Notes: a model not told the origin generated them from the sequence alone. Shown: positions 44,611-53,517, counted from the stretch's first letter. The stretch: DNA of 64,000 nucleotides from SMBSF63 sp034003545 (GCA_964447155.1 CAYURM010000013.1:21364-85363), one strand, 5' to 3'. Program-made: numbers and translations.

Positions 44611-46902
44611 ATGAAAAACTTCCCTCGTTTTGTCTTGGCAATGCTCATACTCATCCTTCCACTCGCCGCCTGCACACCCGCCAAAACCGCACAATCAACT
44701 CAAACACTCCCGCCCATCTCTGCCGCCCCTGCCCCCACGGAGTGGTTATACGAAGACTTGCTCCTCCTTGACCCCATCGATGCACCTAACCCTGACGACC
44801 CCGACCTCTTCGCGGTTTATTACCAAACCACCAAAGATAATTGGGCCCATTTCCGCCTTGATATCTTGGGAAATGATTTCTCCGATTGTCAAATCGTTCT
44901 CGATATCGCCGATTTAACTGCTTCATCATCAGCAAACGAACCTCCCGGTCATTTGCTGATCATCACTAACAATAATGGAATCTGGCATGCTGCAGCCTCA
45001 CATTCCAATGGTTCTTCAGCAGACAAATTCCCAATACGCATTGATGAAATTCCAGAAACTCACTCTGTCATTGTTTCCTTTCCAGAGAAATATCTCATCA
45101 AGAAACAGCCAATGCTGATCTTGATCACCAAATTTTCGACTGAAATGGTTGATTCCGCGGCTGTATTCTGGGATAATCCTCCCCCGGCCAAAGCGCCCCT
45201 CCTCCTCGCCTTTTGGGATGTCCTCCCTGCCAACACCCCCGCCCAGCTCCTCCAGCGCTGGGACGGCGCCCATACCGGCCCCTACGGCTCCCGCCACGGC
45301 CTCAAACACCTCCTCGCCGCCGCAGAGGAAAACCAGATTCCCGTAGCCCTGCTCGACCTCAAAGACCCCATCACCCTGTCCGGACTTGACCTGATCGGCC
45401 AAAATACTTACATTCAGCAACTTGAGCAACAAGGCATCCTCATTCTTCCTGAAACCGCCGTTACAGACCTCACGCTTGACGTGCAGGCGGCCAGCCACAG
45501 CCGCACAACCAGCCTGGCCCTTGGTTATTCCCCCACACAAATGGCATACGGCACCTTCATGCCGCCTCCCTCCAGGATGTACAGTTTTTATTTTTCCCAT
45601 CTTTGGGATCAAAAACACATGTTTTTTCACCAGAACCAACGTTTCATACCCCTGCCATACTCTCCCTGGATAAATACAATTGACCAGCAAATGCAGCAGG
45701 TGGACCGCGAGGGTCTGACACGCAAAACCTGGTCAACGCTCCTGGAAACCGCACTTTCACCAGATGATTCAGATCTGCTCGTCATCGGTGGTTCCCTCAT
45801 CACCAGTCCCTGGGGAGATCGTTCTATCGCCCCCGCTGCTTTTCAAGACCTGGCAAATCATCCCTGGATTCAGACACTTACAGCAAATGACCTGCAATCT
45901 TTTACAACCAGCAACCTTTGGCCAAATCCAGGCGCCGACGGTTTGGATCTACTCGGTTCACAGGCACCTCCATGGGCCACAAAATATAAAATGAGCAATA
46001 CCTGGTATGCCATTCAGTCCCGTTTCGAGAATCCACACCAAAACAATACCGTTGATCCGGCCGAATTAATGGCATTTCAAATCCTGCGCCCAACCAATAA
46101 TGCGGACCGTTATCACCTCCAGTCTAATTATTGGACGCAGTTATTCCATCTTTGGAATAGCTCCTCTTTGGCTGTTGATGCTCATCCGAAATTTATCTGT
46201 ACATTTGATATTGACACAGATAAAGTCCCGGAATGTGTTTACACCTCTGATGATCATACTGCCAACTTCGAAATCGCCGACGCCAGCCTCATCACCACAT
46301 TCCACCTCAACGACACCGACATCACTCAATGGGTCGGCCCCACCTCCCAGATCGTCGTCGGCATGAGCGATCCCACCTTCTGGAACCTCGACGCCGGCAC
46401 CCACAGTGACCCCTCCGTCATCCCCGGCAGTTTCCTCCTCGACACCGCTGAGCCACTTACCTTCGAAGTCAGCGAACTTGATGAAGAACACGTCCAATTC
46501 ACCAGCACCGACAGCGCCATCAGCAAAGACTATCGCTTCACCGAAGAGGGTCTAATCGTCACCATCAAGACCGGCCAGTCCCTCAGCACTGACCTCGTCC
46601 TCGCACTTGACCCCCAGCAGCGCTTCCAGCCCGGCTGGGCAGACATGTACAACATCTTCTCTCAAACCGATGGTTCCTTCTGTTGGGGTGCTGAGGACGG
46701 CAAAGCCGTCTGCGTCTCCTGGACTGGCGATCCCGAAGTCGAGATCCACACCTTCAAAGACAGCCTCGAAAACCTTTCCCAGCCCCTCAACCCCAACCAG
46801 GTTTATCCCCCGGGGCATTTCCTGCCCATGTCCCTCGCAACGGTTACCTTTTCCACGGATAAAAACTTCACCGTCACCCTCAGCCCCTATCCCAATCAAT
46901 GA
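44611..46902 (+). CDS. Large secreted lipoprotein of unknown function
   Basis: About 763 residues. It begins with a lipoprotein signal peptide (MKNFPRFVLAMLILILPLAACTPAK, lipobox LAAC). The mature part has an N-terminal beta-rich region, then LLLAFWDVLPANTPAQLLQRWDGAHTGPYGSRHGLKHLLAAAEENQIPVALLDLKDP. The latter resembles the helix-strand pattern of polysaccharide-deacetylase or GH57-type barrels, but I cannot identify the family. It is followed by two beta-rich C-terminal parts with aspartate-rich strands. No TM segment follows the signal. It is probably exported and anchored outside the membrane. It has no apparent partner gene. Confidence 0.6.
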   Translation: MKNFPRFVLAMLILILPLAACTPAKTAQSTQTLPPISAAPAPTEWLYEDLLLLDPIDAPNPDDPDLFAVYYQTTKDNWAHFRLDILGNDFSDCQIVLDIADLTASSSANEPPGHLLIITNNNGIWHAAASHSNGSSADKFPIRIDEIPETHSVIVSFPEKYLIKKQPMLILITKFSTEMVDSAAVFWDNPPPAKAPLLLAFWDVLPANTPAQLLQRWDGAHTGPYGSRHGLKHLLAAAEENQIPVALLDLKDPITLSGLDLIGQNTYIQQLEQQGILILPETAVTDLTLDVQAASHSRTTSLALGYSPTQMAYGTFMPPPSRMYSFYFSHLWDQKHMFFHQNQRFIPLPYSPWINTIDQQMQQVDREGLTRKTWSTLLETALSPDDSDLLVIGGSLITSPWGDRSIAPAAFQDLANHPWIQTLTANDLQSFTTSNLWPNPGADGLDLLGSQAPPWATKYKMSNTWYAIQSRFENPHQNNTVDPAELMAFQILRPTNNADRYHLQSNYWTQLFHLWNSSSLAVDAHPKFICTFDIDTDKVPECVYTSDDHTANFEIADASLITTFHLNDTDITQWVGPTSQIVVGMSDPTFWNLDAGTHSDPSVIPGSFLLDTAEPLTFEVSELDEEHVQFTSTDSAISKDYRFTEEGLIVTIKTGQSLSTDLVLALDPQQRFQPGWADMYNIFSQTDGSFCWGAEDGKAVCVSWTGDPEVEIHTFKDSLENLSQPLNPNQVYPPGHFLPMSLATVTFSTDKNFTVTLSPYPNQ

Positions 46903-47024
46903 TATCCCCCCTGCAGGTACGATTTTAGCCGCTATCCCTTGATCGCCTGCCTCAATAATGGCTGTAACCACCTTCCCCTTTCTTCCCCTGATCCCTGATT
47001 GACGGATCAGCTATTCCTCTATAC

Positions 47025-47042
47025 TTGAGAAATTATTCACAA
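47025..47042. promoter_or_regulatory. Rex operator (ROP) upstream of rex
   Basis: TTGAGAAATTATTCACAA matches the consensus TTGTGAAnnnnTTCACAA at every defined position but one (A for T at base 4). It overlaps the -35 of the rex promoter, so Rex should repress its own gene when NADH is low (established behaviour of the family). Confidence 0.8.
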
Positions 47043-47064
47043 ATCCCCCTTTTTATGCTAAAGT
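47036..47064 (+). promoter_or_regulatory. Promoter of rex
   Basis: TTCACA (47036-47041), 17-bp spacer, TAAAGT (47059-47064). Predicted start about 47071 and leader of about 32 nt. The operator at 47025-47042 covers the -35. Confidence 0.65.
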
Positions 47065-47102
47065 AATACCAGCATATCTTTTGATCCATGGAGACCAAGT
47101 TC

Positions 47103-47726
47103 ATGTCAAACCCTATTCCAGACATTGTTGTCAGCCGTCTGCCCGAATATTACAATACCCTGAAAGCGATGCAGGCCGAAGGAAAGCAAACCACCTCTTC
47201 CAGGGAGCTGGGAGAAAGACTGGGTATTTCCGCTGCACAGATCCGTAAAGACCTCTCGCAGTTCGGTGAATTTGGCAAACAGGGCACGGGATACCTGATT
47301 TCATTCCTTGTCGACCAACTGCAAACTATCCTCAACGTGGGGCGCTCATGGGACGTAGCAGTGGTTGGCGCCGGCAACCTCGGCAAAGCAATCGCCCATT
47401 ACCACGGCTTTGCCCCCCAAGGCTTCAATATCAAACTGGTTTTTGACAATAACCCCGAAATCATTGGCACCGCTGTCGGAAACTTGAAAGTTCTCGACAT
47501 CAAAGACCTCGTACCCAGCGTTACACAAGCCGGTATCAAAATTGCCATGATCACCGTCCCGGACGAAGCCGCCCAGGCCGTCGCCGCTGAGCTGGTCAAG
47601 GCTGGCATTCAAGGTATCCTCAACTACTCCGCCACCCCGCTCAACCTGCCCGACCACATCTTTCACCTTCGACACAGCGATGCTGTCGTTCAGTTGCAGC
47701 ACATCACCTATTACATTGGCAAATAA
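47103..47726 (+). CDS. rex: Redox-sensing transcriptional repressor Rex
   Basis: About 207 residues. An N-terminal winged helix (IPDIVVSRLPEYYNTLKAM through LGERLGISAAQIRKDLSQFGEFGKQGTGY, including the recognition region) is followed by a Rossmann NAD(H)-binding domain (VAVVGAGNLGKAIAHYHGF, VFDNNPEIIGT) and the C-terminal domain-swap helix. Rex senses the NADH/NAD+ ratio and controls fermentation and respiration genes. ATG at 47103 fits the family; an ATG at 47088 overlaps the GGAG site. A Rex operator lies 60 bp upstream. Confidence 0.95.
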   Translation: MSNPIPDIVVSRLPEYYNTLKAMQAEGKQTTSSRELGERLGISAAQIRKDLSQFGEFGKQGTGYLISFLVDQLQTILNVGRSWDVAVVGAGNLGKAIAHYHGFAPQGFNIKLVFDNNPEIIGTAVGNLKVLDIKDLVPSVTQAGIKIAMITVPDEAAQAVAAELVKAGIQGILNYSATPLNLPDHIFHLRHSDAVVQLQHITYYIGK

Positions 47727-47745
47727 GCCTATCTTTTCAAACCCG

Positions 47746-47785
47746 AAAAATCAAACGTCCCGCAACCCCGGGACGTTTGATTTTT
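47746..47785. terminator. Bidirectional terminator between rex and ettA
   Basis: TCAAACGTCCCG (47751-47762) pairs perfectly with CGGGACGTTTGA (47769-47780), flanked by A5 and T5-6 runs. It serves rex on the plus strand and ettA on the minus strand. Confidence 0.9.
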
Positions 47786-47830
47786 TAATATTTAATGATA
47801 AGTTATGAATTCCAATTTATAAATGAACGC

Positions 47831-49513
47831 CTACCGTTCCAGCGGGCGATACTTGATCCGGTGCGGCTGGTCCGCGTCCGCCCCAAGACGTTCTCTTCGA
47901 TTTTCAGCATATTCCGAGTAATTGCCTTCAAACCAGAACACACTGCTGTCACCCTCGAAAGCGAGAATATGCGTGGCAATCCGATCCAGGAACCAGCGGT
48001 CATGGCTGATCACCACCGCACACCCGACATAATTCTCCAGGCCGTCTTCCAGCGCACGCATCGTGTTCACATCCAGGTCATTGGTCGGCTCATCCAGCAG
48101 GAGTACATTCGCCCCCTCTTTCAATATCCGCGCCAGATGCACCCGGTTCCGCTCGCCGCCGGATAGTAATCCCACCTTCTTTTGTTGTAAAGCGCCGGAA
48201 AAATTAAACCGCGATACATACGCCCGTGAGTTGACTTCCCGCTTGCCTAGCTGGATAAATTCCTGCCCCTCCGAGATCATCTCCCAGATCGACTTCTCCG
48301 GGTCCAGCACATCCCGGCTTTGATCGACGTACGCCAGTTTAACTGTCTCACCGACCCGAATTTCGCCCTCATCCGGCATTTCCTGTCCCGTGATCATACG
48401 GAACAGGGTGGTCTTGCCCGCCCCGTTCGGGCCGATGATCCCTACAATCCCGCCGGCAGGAAGCTCAAAACTCATCTCATCCACCAACATCCGGTCGCCA
48501 TATCCTTTGCGCACACCTTTCGCCTGGATCACCAGGTCGCCCAGGCGCGGTCCCGGTGGAATAAAGATTTCCAGATCATTCGCACGCTTTTCCGAATCCT
48601 GATTGAGCATCTCCTCATACGCATTGATCCTCGCTTTGGATTTTGCGTGCCTGCCTTTAGGCGACATACGGATCCACTCCAGCTCACGCTGTAAAGTACG
48701 CTGACGCTCGCTCTCTGTTTTTTCTTCGTTTTGTAATTGCTTCTGTTTCTGCTCCAGCCATGAAGAATAATTCCCCCTCCACGGGATGCCCTCACCGCGA
48801 TCCAGTTCCAAAATCCATCCGGCTACATTATCCAGGAAATAGCGGTCATGCGTCACCGCAATCACGGTGCCTTCATAACGCTGCAAATGCTGCTCCAGCC
48901 AGGCCACTGTCTCCGCATCCAGATGGTTGGTTGGCTCATCCAGCAGCAGGATATCCGGTTTACGCAGCAGCAGGCGGCACAACGCCACCCGGCGCCGCTC
49001 ACCGCCAGAAAGCACCTTGACCGGAGTATCACCAGGCGGGCAGCGCAGCGCATCCATTGCCATTTCCAACCGCGCGTCCAGATCCCATACATTCTGATGA
49101 TCAATCTCGTCCTGCACCTTGCCCTGCTCCTCAATCAGCTTGTTCATCTCATCATCGGACATCGGCTCGCCAAATTTCAGATTGATCTCTTCATAGCGTG
49201 CCATCAGATCAATCAAATCCTGCACCCCCTCCTCAACCGTCTGTCGCACGGTTTTTGTGTCATCGAGGACAGGTTCCTGCTCCAAGAATCCGATCGTAAA
49301 CCCGGGGGCTACCCACGTCTCCCCGTTAAATTCTTCGTCTGCCCCCGCCAGAATCCGCAAAAGGGAACTTTTCCCGGAACCGTTCAACCCGATCACCCCG
49401 ATTTTTGCGCCATAAAAATAGGACAGGGAGATGTCCTTCAATATTGGTTTCTTATCGTGAAATTTACTCACCCGCATCATCGAGTAAATGATCTTGTTCG
49501 CTTCGTTTGCCAT
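47831..49513 (-). CDS. ettA: ABC-F ATPase, EttA family
   Basis: 560 residues with two ABC domains and no membrane segments. Domain 1 has GLNGSGKSS, LSGGERRRVALCRLLL and ILLLDEPTNHLDAE; domain 2 has GPNGAGKTT, LSGGERNRVHLARIL and VLLLDEPTNDLD. The linker region (RMSPKGRHAKSKARINAYEEML) is the EttA-type arm. EttA binds the ribosomal E-site and gates the first peptide bond according to ATP/ADP (family knowledge). ATG at 49513 has AAAGG upstream. It is divergent from smsC and terminates at a shared hairpin with rex. Confidence 0.93.
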   Translation of the reverse strand: MANEANKIIYSMMRVSKFHDKKPILKDISLSYFYGAKIGVIGLNGSGKSSLLRILAGADEEFNGETWVAPGFTIGFLEQEPVLDDTKTVRQTVEEGVQDLIDLMARYEEINLKFGEPMSDDEMNKLIEEQGKVQDEIDHQNVWDLDARLEMAMDALRCPPGDTPVKVLSGGERRRVALCRLLLRKPDILLLDEPTNHLDAETVAWLEQHLQRYEGTVIAVTHDRYFLDNVAGWILELDRGEGIPWRGNYSSWLEQKQKQLQNEEKTESERQRTLQRELEWIRMSPKGRHAKSKARINAYEEMLNQDSEKRANDLEIFIPPGPRLGDLVIQAKGVRKGYGDRMLVDEMSFELPAGGIVGIIGPNGAGKTTLFRMITGQEMPDEGEIRVGETVKLAYVDQSRDVLDPEKSIWEMISEGQEFIQLGKREVNSRAYVSRFNFSGALQQKKVGLLSGGERNRVHLARILKEGANVLLLDEPTNDLDVNTMRALEDGLENYVGCAVVISHDRWFLDRIATHILAFEGDSSVFWFEGNYSEYAENRRERLGADADQPHRIKYRPLER

Positions 49514-49703
49514 GAATAGTTGCCTTTCCTGATTGTCAGTATTTTTGATTCAATTTTACCAGCACCGCCTCAATAATGTTTCACCTGTTTAATACTTCTT
49601 ATCCACACGCGCCCAAAATTTCACCTGATTGCGTTATACTTAACCCTGCAAAAAACATCATTTCATCCGATTTTTTTCGGGCGGGATTGAAACAAAGGAC
49701 ACA

Positions 49704-50468
49704 ATGAAAAACATACTCGAAATTCAAGACCTGAATGTCAATGTAAACGGGGAAGAAATTCTGCATCACATCAATATGGAAGTGCCGGAAGGCGAAGTCC
49801 ATGCCCTTTTTGGCCCCAACGGCAGCGGCAAAACCTCCCTGATGATGACCATCATGGGCTTTTCTGGCTACAAGATCACCTCTGGCAAGATCATCTTTGA
49901 TGGCGAAGACGTCACCGACCTCGACCTGACCGAACGCGCCCGCCGCGGCATTGCTGTTGCCCAGCAGCGCCCTCCGACCATCAAAGGCGTTAAATTACGC
50001 CAGGTGCTGGATTATGCCTATGCGCAAGACCCCGCCATTGAAGACGAACTCAAGCAATTGATTACGGACAACAAGCTGGACAAATTCCTTGACCGCGACA
50101 TCAACGACGGTCTTTCCGGCGGCGAGATCCGCCGCGTTGAGCTGCTCCAGCTCCTCGCCACCCGGCCTAAATTTGCCATGCTGGACGAACCCGATTCGGG
50201 TATAGACATTGAAGCCCTGGAGTTAATTGGCGATATGGCAAAACGACTTTACTCGGTCGACATCTCTCGTCCCGCTTTCCGCCGTTCCGGTCTGATCATC
50301 ACCCACACCGGCCAAATTTTGGAAAGCGTTTATGCAGACAAGGCCCATGTCATGATGGATGGTACCGTTGAAGGCTGTGGCAATGCCCAAATCGTCCTCG
50401 ATACCATCTGTGATGCCGGATATTCGCAATGCCTGACCTGCATCAAACGAAAGGTGCCCCAATCATGA
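49704..50468 (+). CDS. smsC: SufC-like ATPase of a minimal iron-sulfur system (SmsC)
   Basis: 254 residues with Walker A GPNGSGKTS, signature LSGGEIRRVELLQLL and Walker B FAMLDEPDSGID. The EPDSGID sequence after Walker B is characteristic of SufC, not of transporters. SufC/SmsC drives conformational change in its SufB-type scaffold during Fe-S cluster assembly. AAAGGA precedes ATG at 49704. It overlaps the next gene by 4 bp. There is no SufD, SufS or SufU in the neighbourhood. This two-gene form is known from archaea, Chloroflexota and other anaerobes and is called SMS (established, by recall). Confidence 0.9.
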   Translation: MKNILEIQDLNVNVNGEEILHHINMEVPEGEVHALFGPNGSGKTSLMMTIMGFSGYKITSGKIIFDGEDVTDLDLTERARRGIAVAQQRPPTIKGVKLRQVLDYAYAQDPAIEDELKQLITDNKLDKFLDRDINDGLSGGEIRRVELLQLLATRPKFAMLDEPDSGIDIEALELIGDMAKRLYSVDISRPAFRRSGLIITHTGQILESVYADKAHVMMDGTVEGCGNAQIVLDTICDAGYSQCLTCIKRKVPQS

Positions 50469-51661
50469 CCAAATCAACCTGGACTCCCTCAGGAGATTTT
50501 GAAATCAAGGACTTTGTCTTGGATGGCGGCACACCGCAGCCCAGTTTGATTGCCCCCAATCAATTTCCTAAAATTGACGCCCAGGAACTGGCCGAAGTCG
50601 GCGTACTCTTCGACAGCCCGCAGCGTGCCGGCACCTTCGTCGTACAGGATTTCCACACCATCTGCTCCCAAACCCAGGCCGAAGGCCTGGAAGTATTGCC
50701 TATCGCCGAAGCCCTGAGAAAATACGACTGGCTGGCGGAAAAATACGCCTGGAAACTGATCGACCCCGACACCAACAAAATCACCCGCTTCTGCGCCGAG
50801 CAGGAAGTCCCCCAGGGGTACTTCATCCGCGTTGAAGCCGGTGCCAAGGTAGAATTTCCCTACCAGGCCGCCCTGTACCAATCGCACGCCAACATTGCCC
50901 AGGCCATCCACAACATTGTCATCGTCGAAGACGATGCAGAACTGACCCTCATCACCGGCTGCGCCACCCGGCACGAAATATCCAGCGGTGTGCATCTGGC
51001 CGTCAGCGAGCAATTCATCGGCAAGCGCGCGCGTTTCACCAACACCATGGTGCACAGTTGGGGTCCGAAAGTCTCGGTTCGCCCGCATTCTGCCACCATC
51101 GTGGACGAAGACGGCATCTTCGAAAGCAACTATGTTTCCCTGCGTCCCGCTGCCGATATCCGTTCTAACCCGATCACCTGGCTCAATGGCGACCGTGCAT
51201 CCGCACGCTATTACAGCGTCATTCTTGGCTCTACCGGCTCGCATATCCTCAGCGGCGGCGAAGTCTACCTGAACGGAGAAGACACCAGTGCCGAACTGGC
51301 CCACCGCGCCATCTGCACTGGCGGGCAAATCATCCAGACCGGTCTCCTCACCGGCAGCAACCGCTGCCGCGCTCACATCGACTGCTCCGGTATGATCCTC
51401 GACCCCGGTAAAAAAGGCTTCATCGAATCCACACCTGGTGTCCGCTCAGAACATCCCGAAGCCATGATGAGCCACGAAGCCAGCATCGGCAAAATTGCCC
51501 CCGAACAGGTCGAATACCTCCAATCTCGTGGCATTGAAGAACGCCAGGCCATTTCCATGATCATCCGCGGCTTTCTGAATGCCGACATCGCCGGCCTCGG
51601 CGAAGAACTCGACGCCCGCATCGACCAGATCGCCGAAATGTCCGGCCACGGCGAAGCCTAA
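50465..51661 (+). CDS. smsB: SufB/SufD-family scaffold of the SMS system (SmsB)
   Basis: 398 residues. The core beta-helix region (ISSGVHLAVSEQFIGKRARFTNTMVHSWG, RPHSATIVDEDG, VYLNGEDTSAELAHRAICTGG) is of the SufBD type, and the C-terminal part has SGMILDPGKKGFIESTPGV, MSHEASIGKIAPEQVEYLQSRGI and EERQAISMIIRGFLNADI, the conserved tail of SufB. Only one scaffold gene is present, so it probably forms a homodimer with two SmsC subunits (family inference). ATG at 50465 overlaps smsC (ATGA). Confidence 0.9.
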   Translation: MTKSTWTPSGDFEIKDFVLDGGTPQPSLIAPNQFPKIDAQELAEVGVLFDSPQRAGTFVVQDFHTICSQTQAEGLEVLPIAEALRKYDWLAEKYAWKLIDPDTNKITRFCAEQEVPQGYFIRVEAGAKVEFPYQAALYQSHANIAQAIHNIVIVEDDAELTLITGCATRHEISSGVHLAVSEQFIGKRARFTNTMVHSWGPKVSVRPHSATIVDEDGIFESNYVSLRPAADIRSNPITWLNGDRASARYYSVILGSTGSHILSGGEVYLNGEDTSAELAHRAICTGGQIIQTGLLTGSNRCRAHIDCSGMILDPGKKGFIESTPGVRSEHPEAMMSHEASIGKIAPEQVEYLQSRGIEERQAISMIIRGFLNADIAGLGEELDARIDQIAEMSGHGEA

Positions 51662-51678
51662 TCCCAATAGCATGCTAA

Positions 51679-51720
51679 TGGCGAGGCACAGTGTCCAGAT
51701 CTTTGCTGGATGCCTCGCCA
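51679..51720. repeat. Strong hairpin downstream of smsB
   Basis: TGGCGAGGCA (51679-51688) pairs with TGCCTCGCCA (51711-51720), with an inner TCCAG/CTGGA stem. A similar but shorter unit (ATTCAGGGCTTTGCTGGATGAAT) follows at 51738-51760. They lack a T-run, so they are mRNA-stability hairpins or repeats rather than terminators. Confidence 0.5.
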
Positions 51721-51789
51721 ATGCCAGGCTGGAAAGCATTCAGGGCTTTGCTGGATGAATGGTCGCTGCCAGACATGAAACTTGTCACT

Positions 51790-51879
51790 TAAACCTGAGT
51801 TGCGTTAATTGTAGTAACGACTTTAGTCGTTACAGAGGCCCGGCAAACTCATGTTCATGACGAATTTATTCGTCACTAC
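51790..51879 (+). repeat. REP/BIME-like element, copy C (best preserved)
   Basis: The leader AACCTGAGTTGCGTTAATT is followed by GTAG (51811-51814) and the hairpin AACGAC-TTTA-GTCGTT. A spacer is followed by the inverted hairpin GACGAA-TTTA-TTCGTC, then CTAC (51876-51879). The two units face each other with GTAG and CTAC feet, a BIME layout. Confidence 0.65.
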
Positions 51880-51919
51880 AATCGGCATTCGTCGCTGATC
51901 CATACTGTAATAATTTAAT

Positions 51920-51953
51920 ACGCCAATTCATTATGGGTTGGCGTTTTTCCTTT
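51920..51953 (+). terminator. Terminator after the smsCB operon
   Basis: ACGCCAA (51920-51926) pairs with TTGGCGT (51938-51944), followed by TTTTTCCTTTT. The rest of the gap to 52071 is T-rich with no recognised element. Confidence 0.7.
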
Positions 51954-52071
51954 TGTCAATACACCCTGGTTTTTTAGCTCAAAGCGCCCAAATTTTACTT
52001 TCCCCAAAAAATGCTGTTTGTTTTGGGGGAAGGCGAAGTCCCTGCGAAGCGGGTACAGGGAGGGGATGTAG

Positions 52072-52932
52072 TTAACCCACCCACCTTACAGCAGGCATCC
52101 GTCGCGGGATCTCTCTCCGATAGCGGTACTTCTGATACCCAACGATCATCGCTAATTTGATCTCACGACCTTCCGGCACCCCTAACTCATCCTGCAAAGA
52201 CGCATCCTGAACCAAAGCCACACTGAAATACCCAATCTGGCAAGTACCTAATCCCCGTAAATGCGCCGCCAGCATCAACCCATATCCGGCATACACCGCA
52301 TCCGCTTCCCCAAACTCACCATTCGGCACATGCGCCAGCAGCAAGACCGGCGCATTATAGAACAAGGCATCCTCGCCGCGCTCCTGCCGCCGTTCCAGAA
52401 ACTCCAGTGACTTGGCATACATCAAGTGCTGGCGCTGTAATGCTTCGTCCAAATCCGGGCCTTCTGCTTTTATGCGGAGTTCCTTCGCCACATCCCCCAG
52501 CACAGCAATCGTCTTCTCGCGCAGCGAGGCAATCTTGTCAGGTTCATCCATCGCAATCCAGTCCACTGCCTGGCGGTTCTTGGCGCTGGGTGCGCCGCTT
52601 GCCTTTCTAATCAGATCCTCGATCACACTACGCTCCACCGGTTTATTCTTGAACACCCGTACCGACCGCCGGCTCTGCATAACCGCATTCATCCGTTCAA
52701 TTTCTGTATCCGTAAATTTCTCAACAGGCGGGCATTTTTCCAGCGGAAAGTCAGCATGTTCGATGGCGTCCACCGGACAAACAGCCACGCACTGCCCGCA
52801 TTGCCAGCAGCGTCGTTCAGAAGAAACAACTGCTTTCTCCTCCTGCATTTTATAGACATGCGTCACATTGCATACATCCACGCATGCCCCACACCCTATA
52901 CATTTTTCAACATTAATCTTGATTGCACTCAT
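52072..52932 (-). CDS. Ferredoxin-nitroreductase fusion protein
   Basis: About 286 residues. An N-terminal 2[4Fe-4S] ferredoxin (CIGCGACVDVC and CWQCGQCVAVCPVDAIEH) is fused to an FMN-dependent nitroreductase-like domain (MQSRRSVRVFKNKPVERSVIEDLIRKASGAPSAKN, then GYGLMLAAHLRGLGTCQIGYF). It is a soluble redox enzyme, probably reducing nitro or quinone compounds with electrons from the ferredoxin (inference). It is last in the five-gene ArsR-type operon, 18 bp after the methyltransferase. ATG at 52932 is preferred; GTG at 52947 is possible. Confidence 0.85.
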   Translation of the reverse strand: MSAIKINVEKCIGCGACVDVCNVTHVYKMQEEKAVVSSERRCWQCGQCVAVCPVDAIEHADFPLEKCPPVEKFTDTEIERMNAVMQSRRSVRVFKNKPVERSVIEDLIRKASGAPSAKNRQAVDWIAMDEPDKIASLREKTIAVLGDVAKELRIKAEGPDLDEALQRQHLMYAKSLEFLERRQERGEDALFYNAPVLLLAHVPNGEFGEADAVYAGYGLMLAAHLRGLGTCQIGYFSVALVQDASLQDELGVPEGREIKLAMIVGYQKYRYRREIPRRMPAVRWVG

Positions 52933-52950
52933 GATTATGCGCCACACCCT

Positions 52951-53505
52951 TCAGTCGAGGCCAACATCCAAAAGATAAAGCACCAAATTAGACAATGCAT
53001 GCTTTGAAAATTTTCCAAAACCGGCCTGTTCACTTAATTCCCTGATTCTCTCCCCAGACAAACGATGTTCCAGCGGCGGGCCGAACGCCTGATCGGCTGC
53101 ATAATACCATTCCAGCACAGCTGTGCGCAGCCTCCCTACCCGCCGCGCCTCTTTTAAAGCCTGCAAAGGGGCATCGGTTTCATGCAGCACCAGTCCCATA
53201 AAAACCAGATCACAAAAATCATCACCAAACGGCAGTTTTTCTGCTGTTCCCAAACGCAGGCTTGCGCTCGGGACATGCTGGGATGCCACGTCAAGCATCT
53301 CCTGAGAAACGTCCACGCCTGCCACTTGCAAACCATGGGTTTGGAATCTTTCAGCAAACAAACCGCTGCCCGTACCCACATCCAGCATGCTGGCAGCCTC
53401 AATCCCCTCAAGTGACAGATCAATAACCCGGTTAACTTCTAAAATCGCCAATCGATTTTCAGACCGCAATTTATCAGGACTACCGTCAAAACGTTTTTCA
53501 TGCAT
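52951..53505 (-). CDS. Class I SAM-dependent methyltransferase
   Basis: 184 residues. Rossmann-fold motif I MLDVGTGSGLFAERF, motif post-I VAGVDVSQEML, and LRLGTAEKLPFGDDFCDLVFMGLVLHE (motif II/III) place it in the UbiE/Methyltransf_11 family. It lacks any family-specific extra domain, so its substrate (metabolite, quinone or protein) cannot be assigned. AGAGG lies 10 bases before ATG at 53505. It lies 12 bp downstream of the EamA-family gene in an operon of exporters and redox enzymes, which suggests a detoxification role (inference). Confidence 0.85.
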   Translation of the reverse strand: MHEKRFDGSPDKLRSENRLAILEVNRVIDLSLEGIEAASMLDVGTGSGLFAERFQTHGLQVAGVDVSQEMLDVASQHVPSASLRLGTAEKLPFGDDFCDLVFMGLVLHETDAPLQALKEARRVGRLRTAVLEWYYAADQAFGPPLEHRLSGERIRELSEQAGFGKFSKHALSNLVLYLLDVGLD

Positions 53506-53517
53506 CCATAAGCCTCT

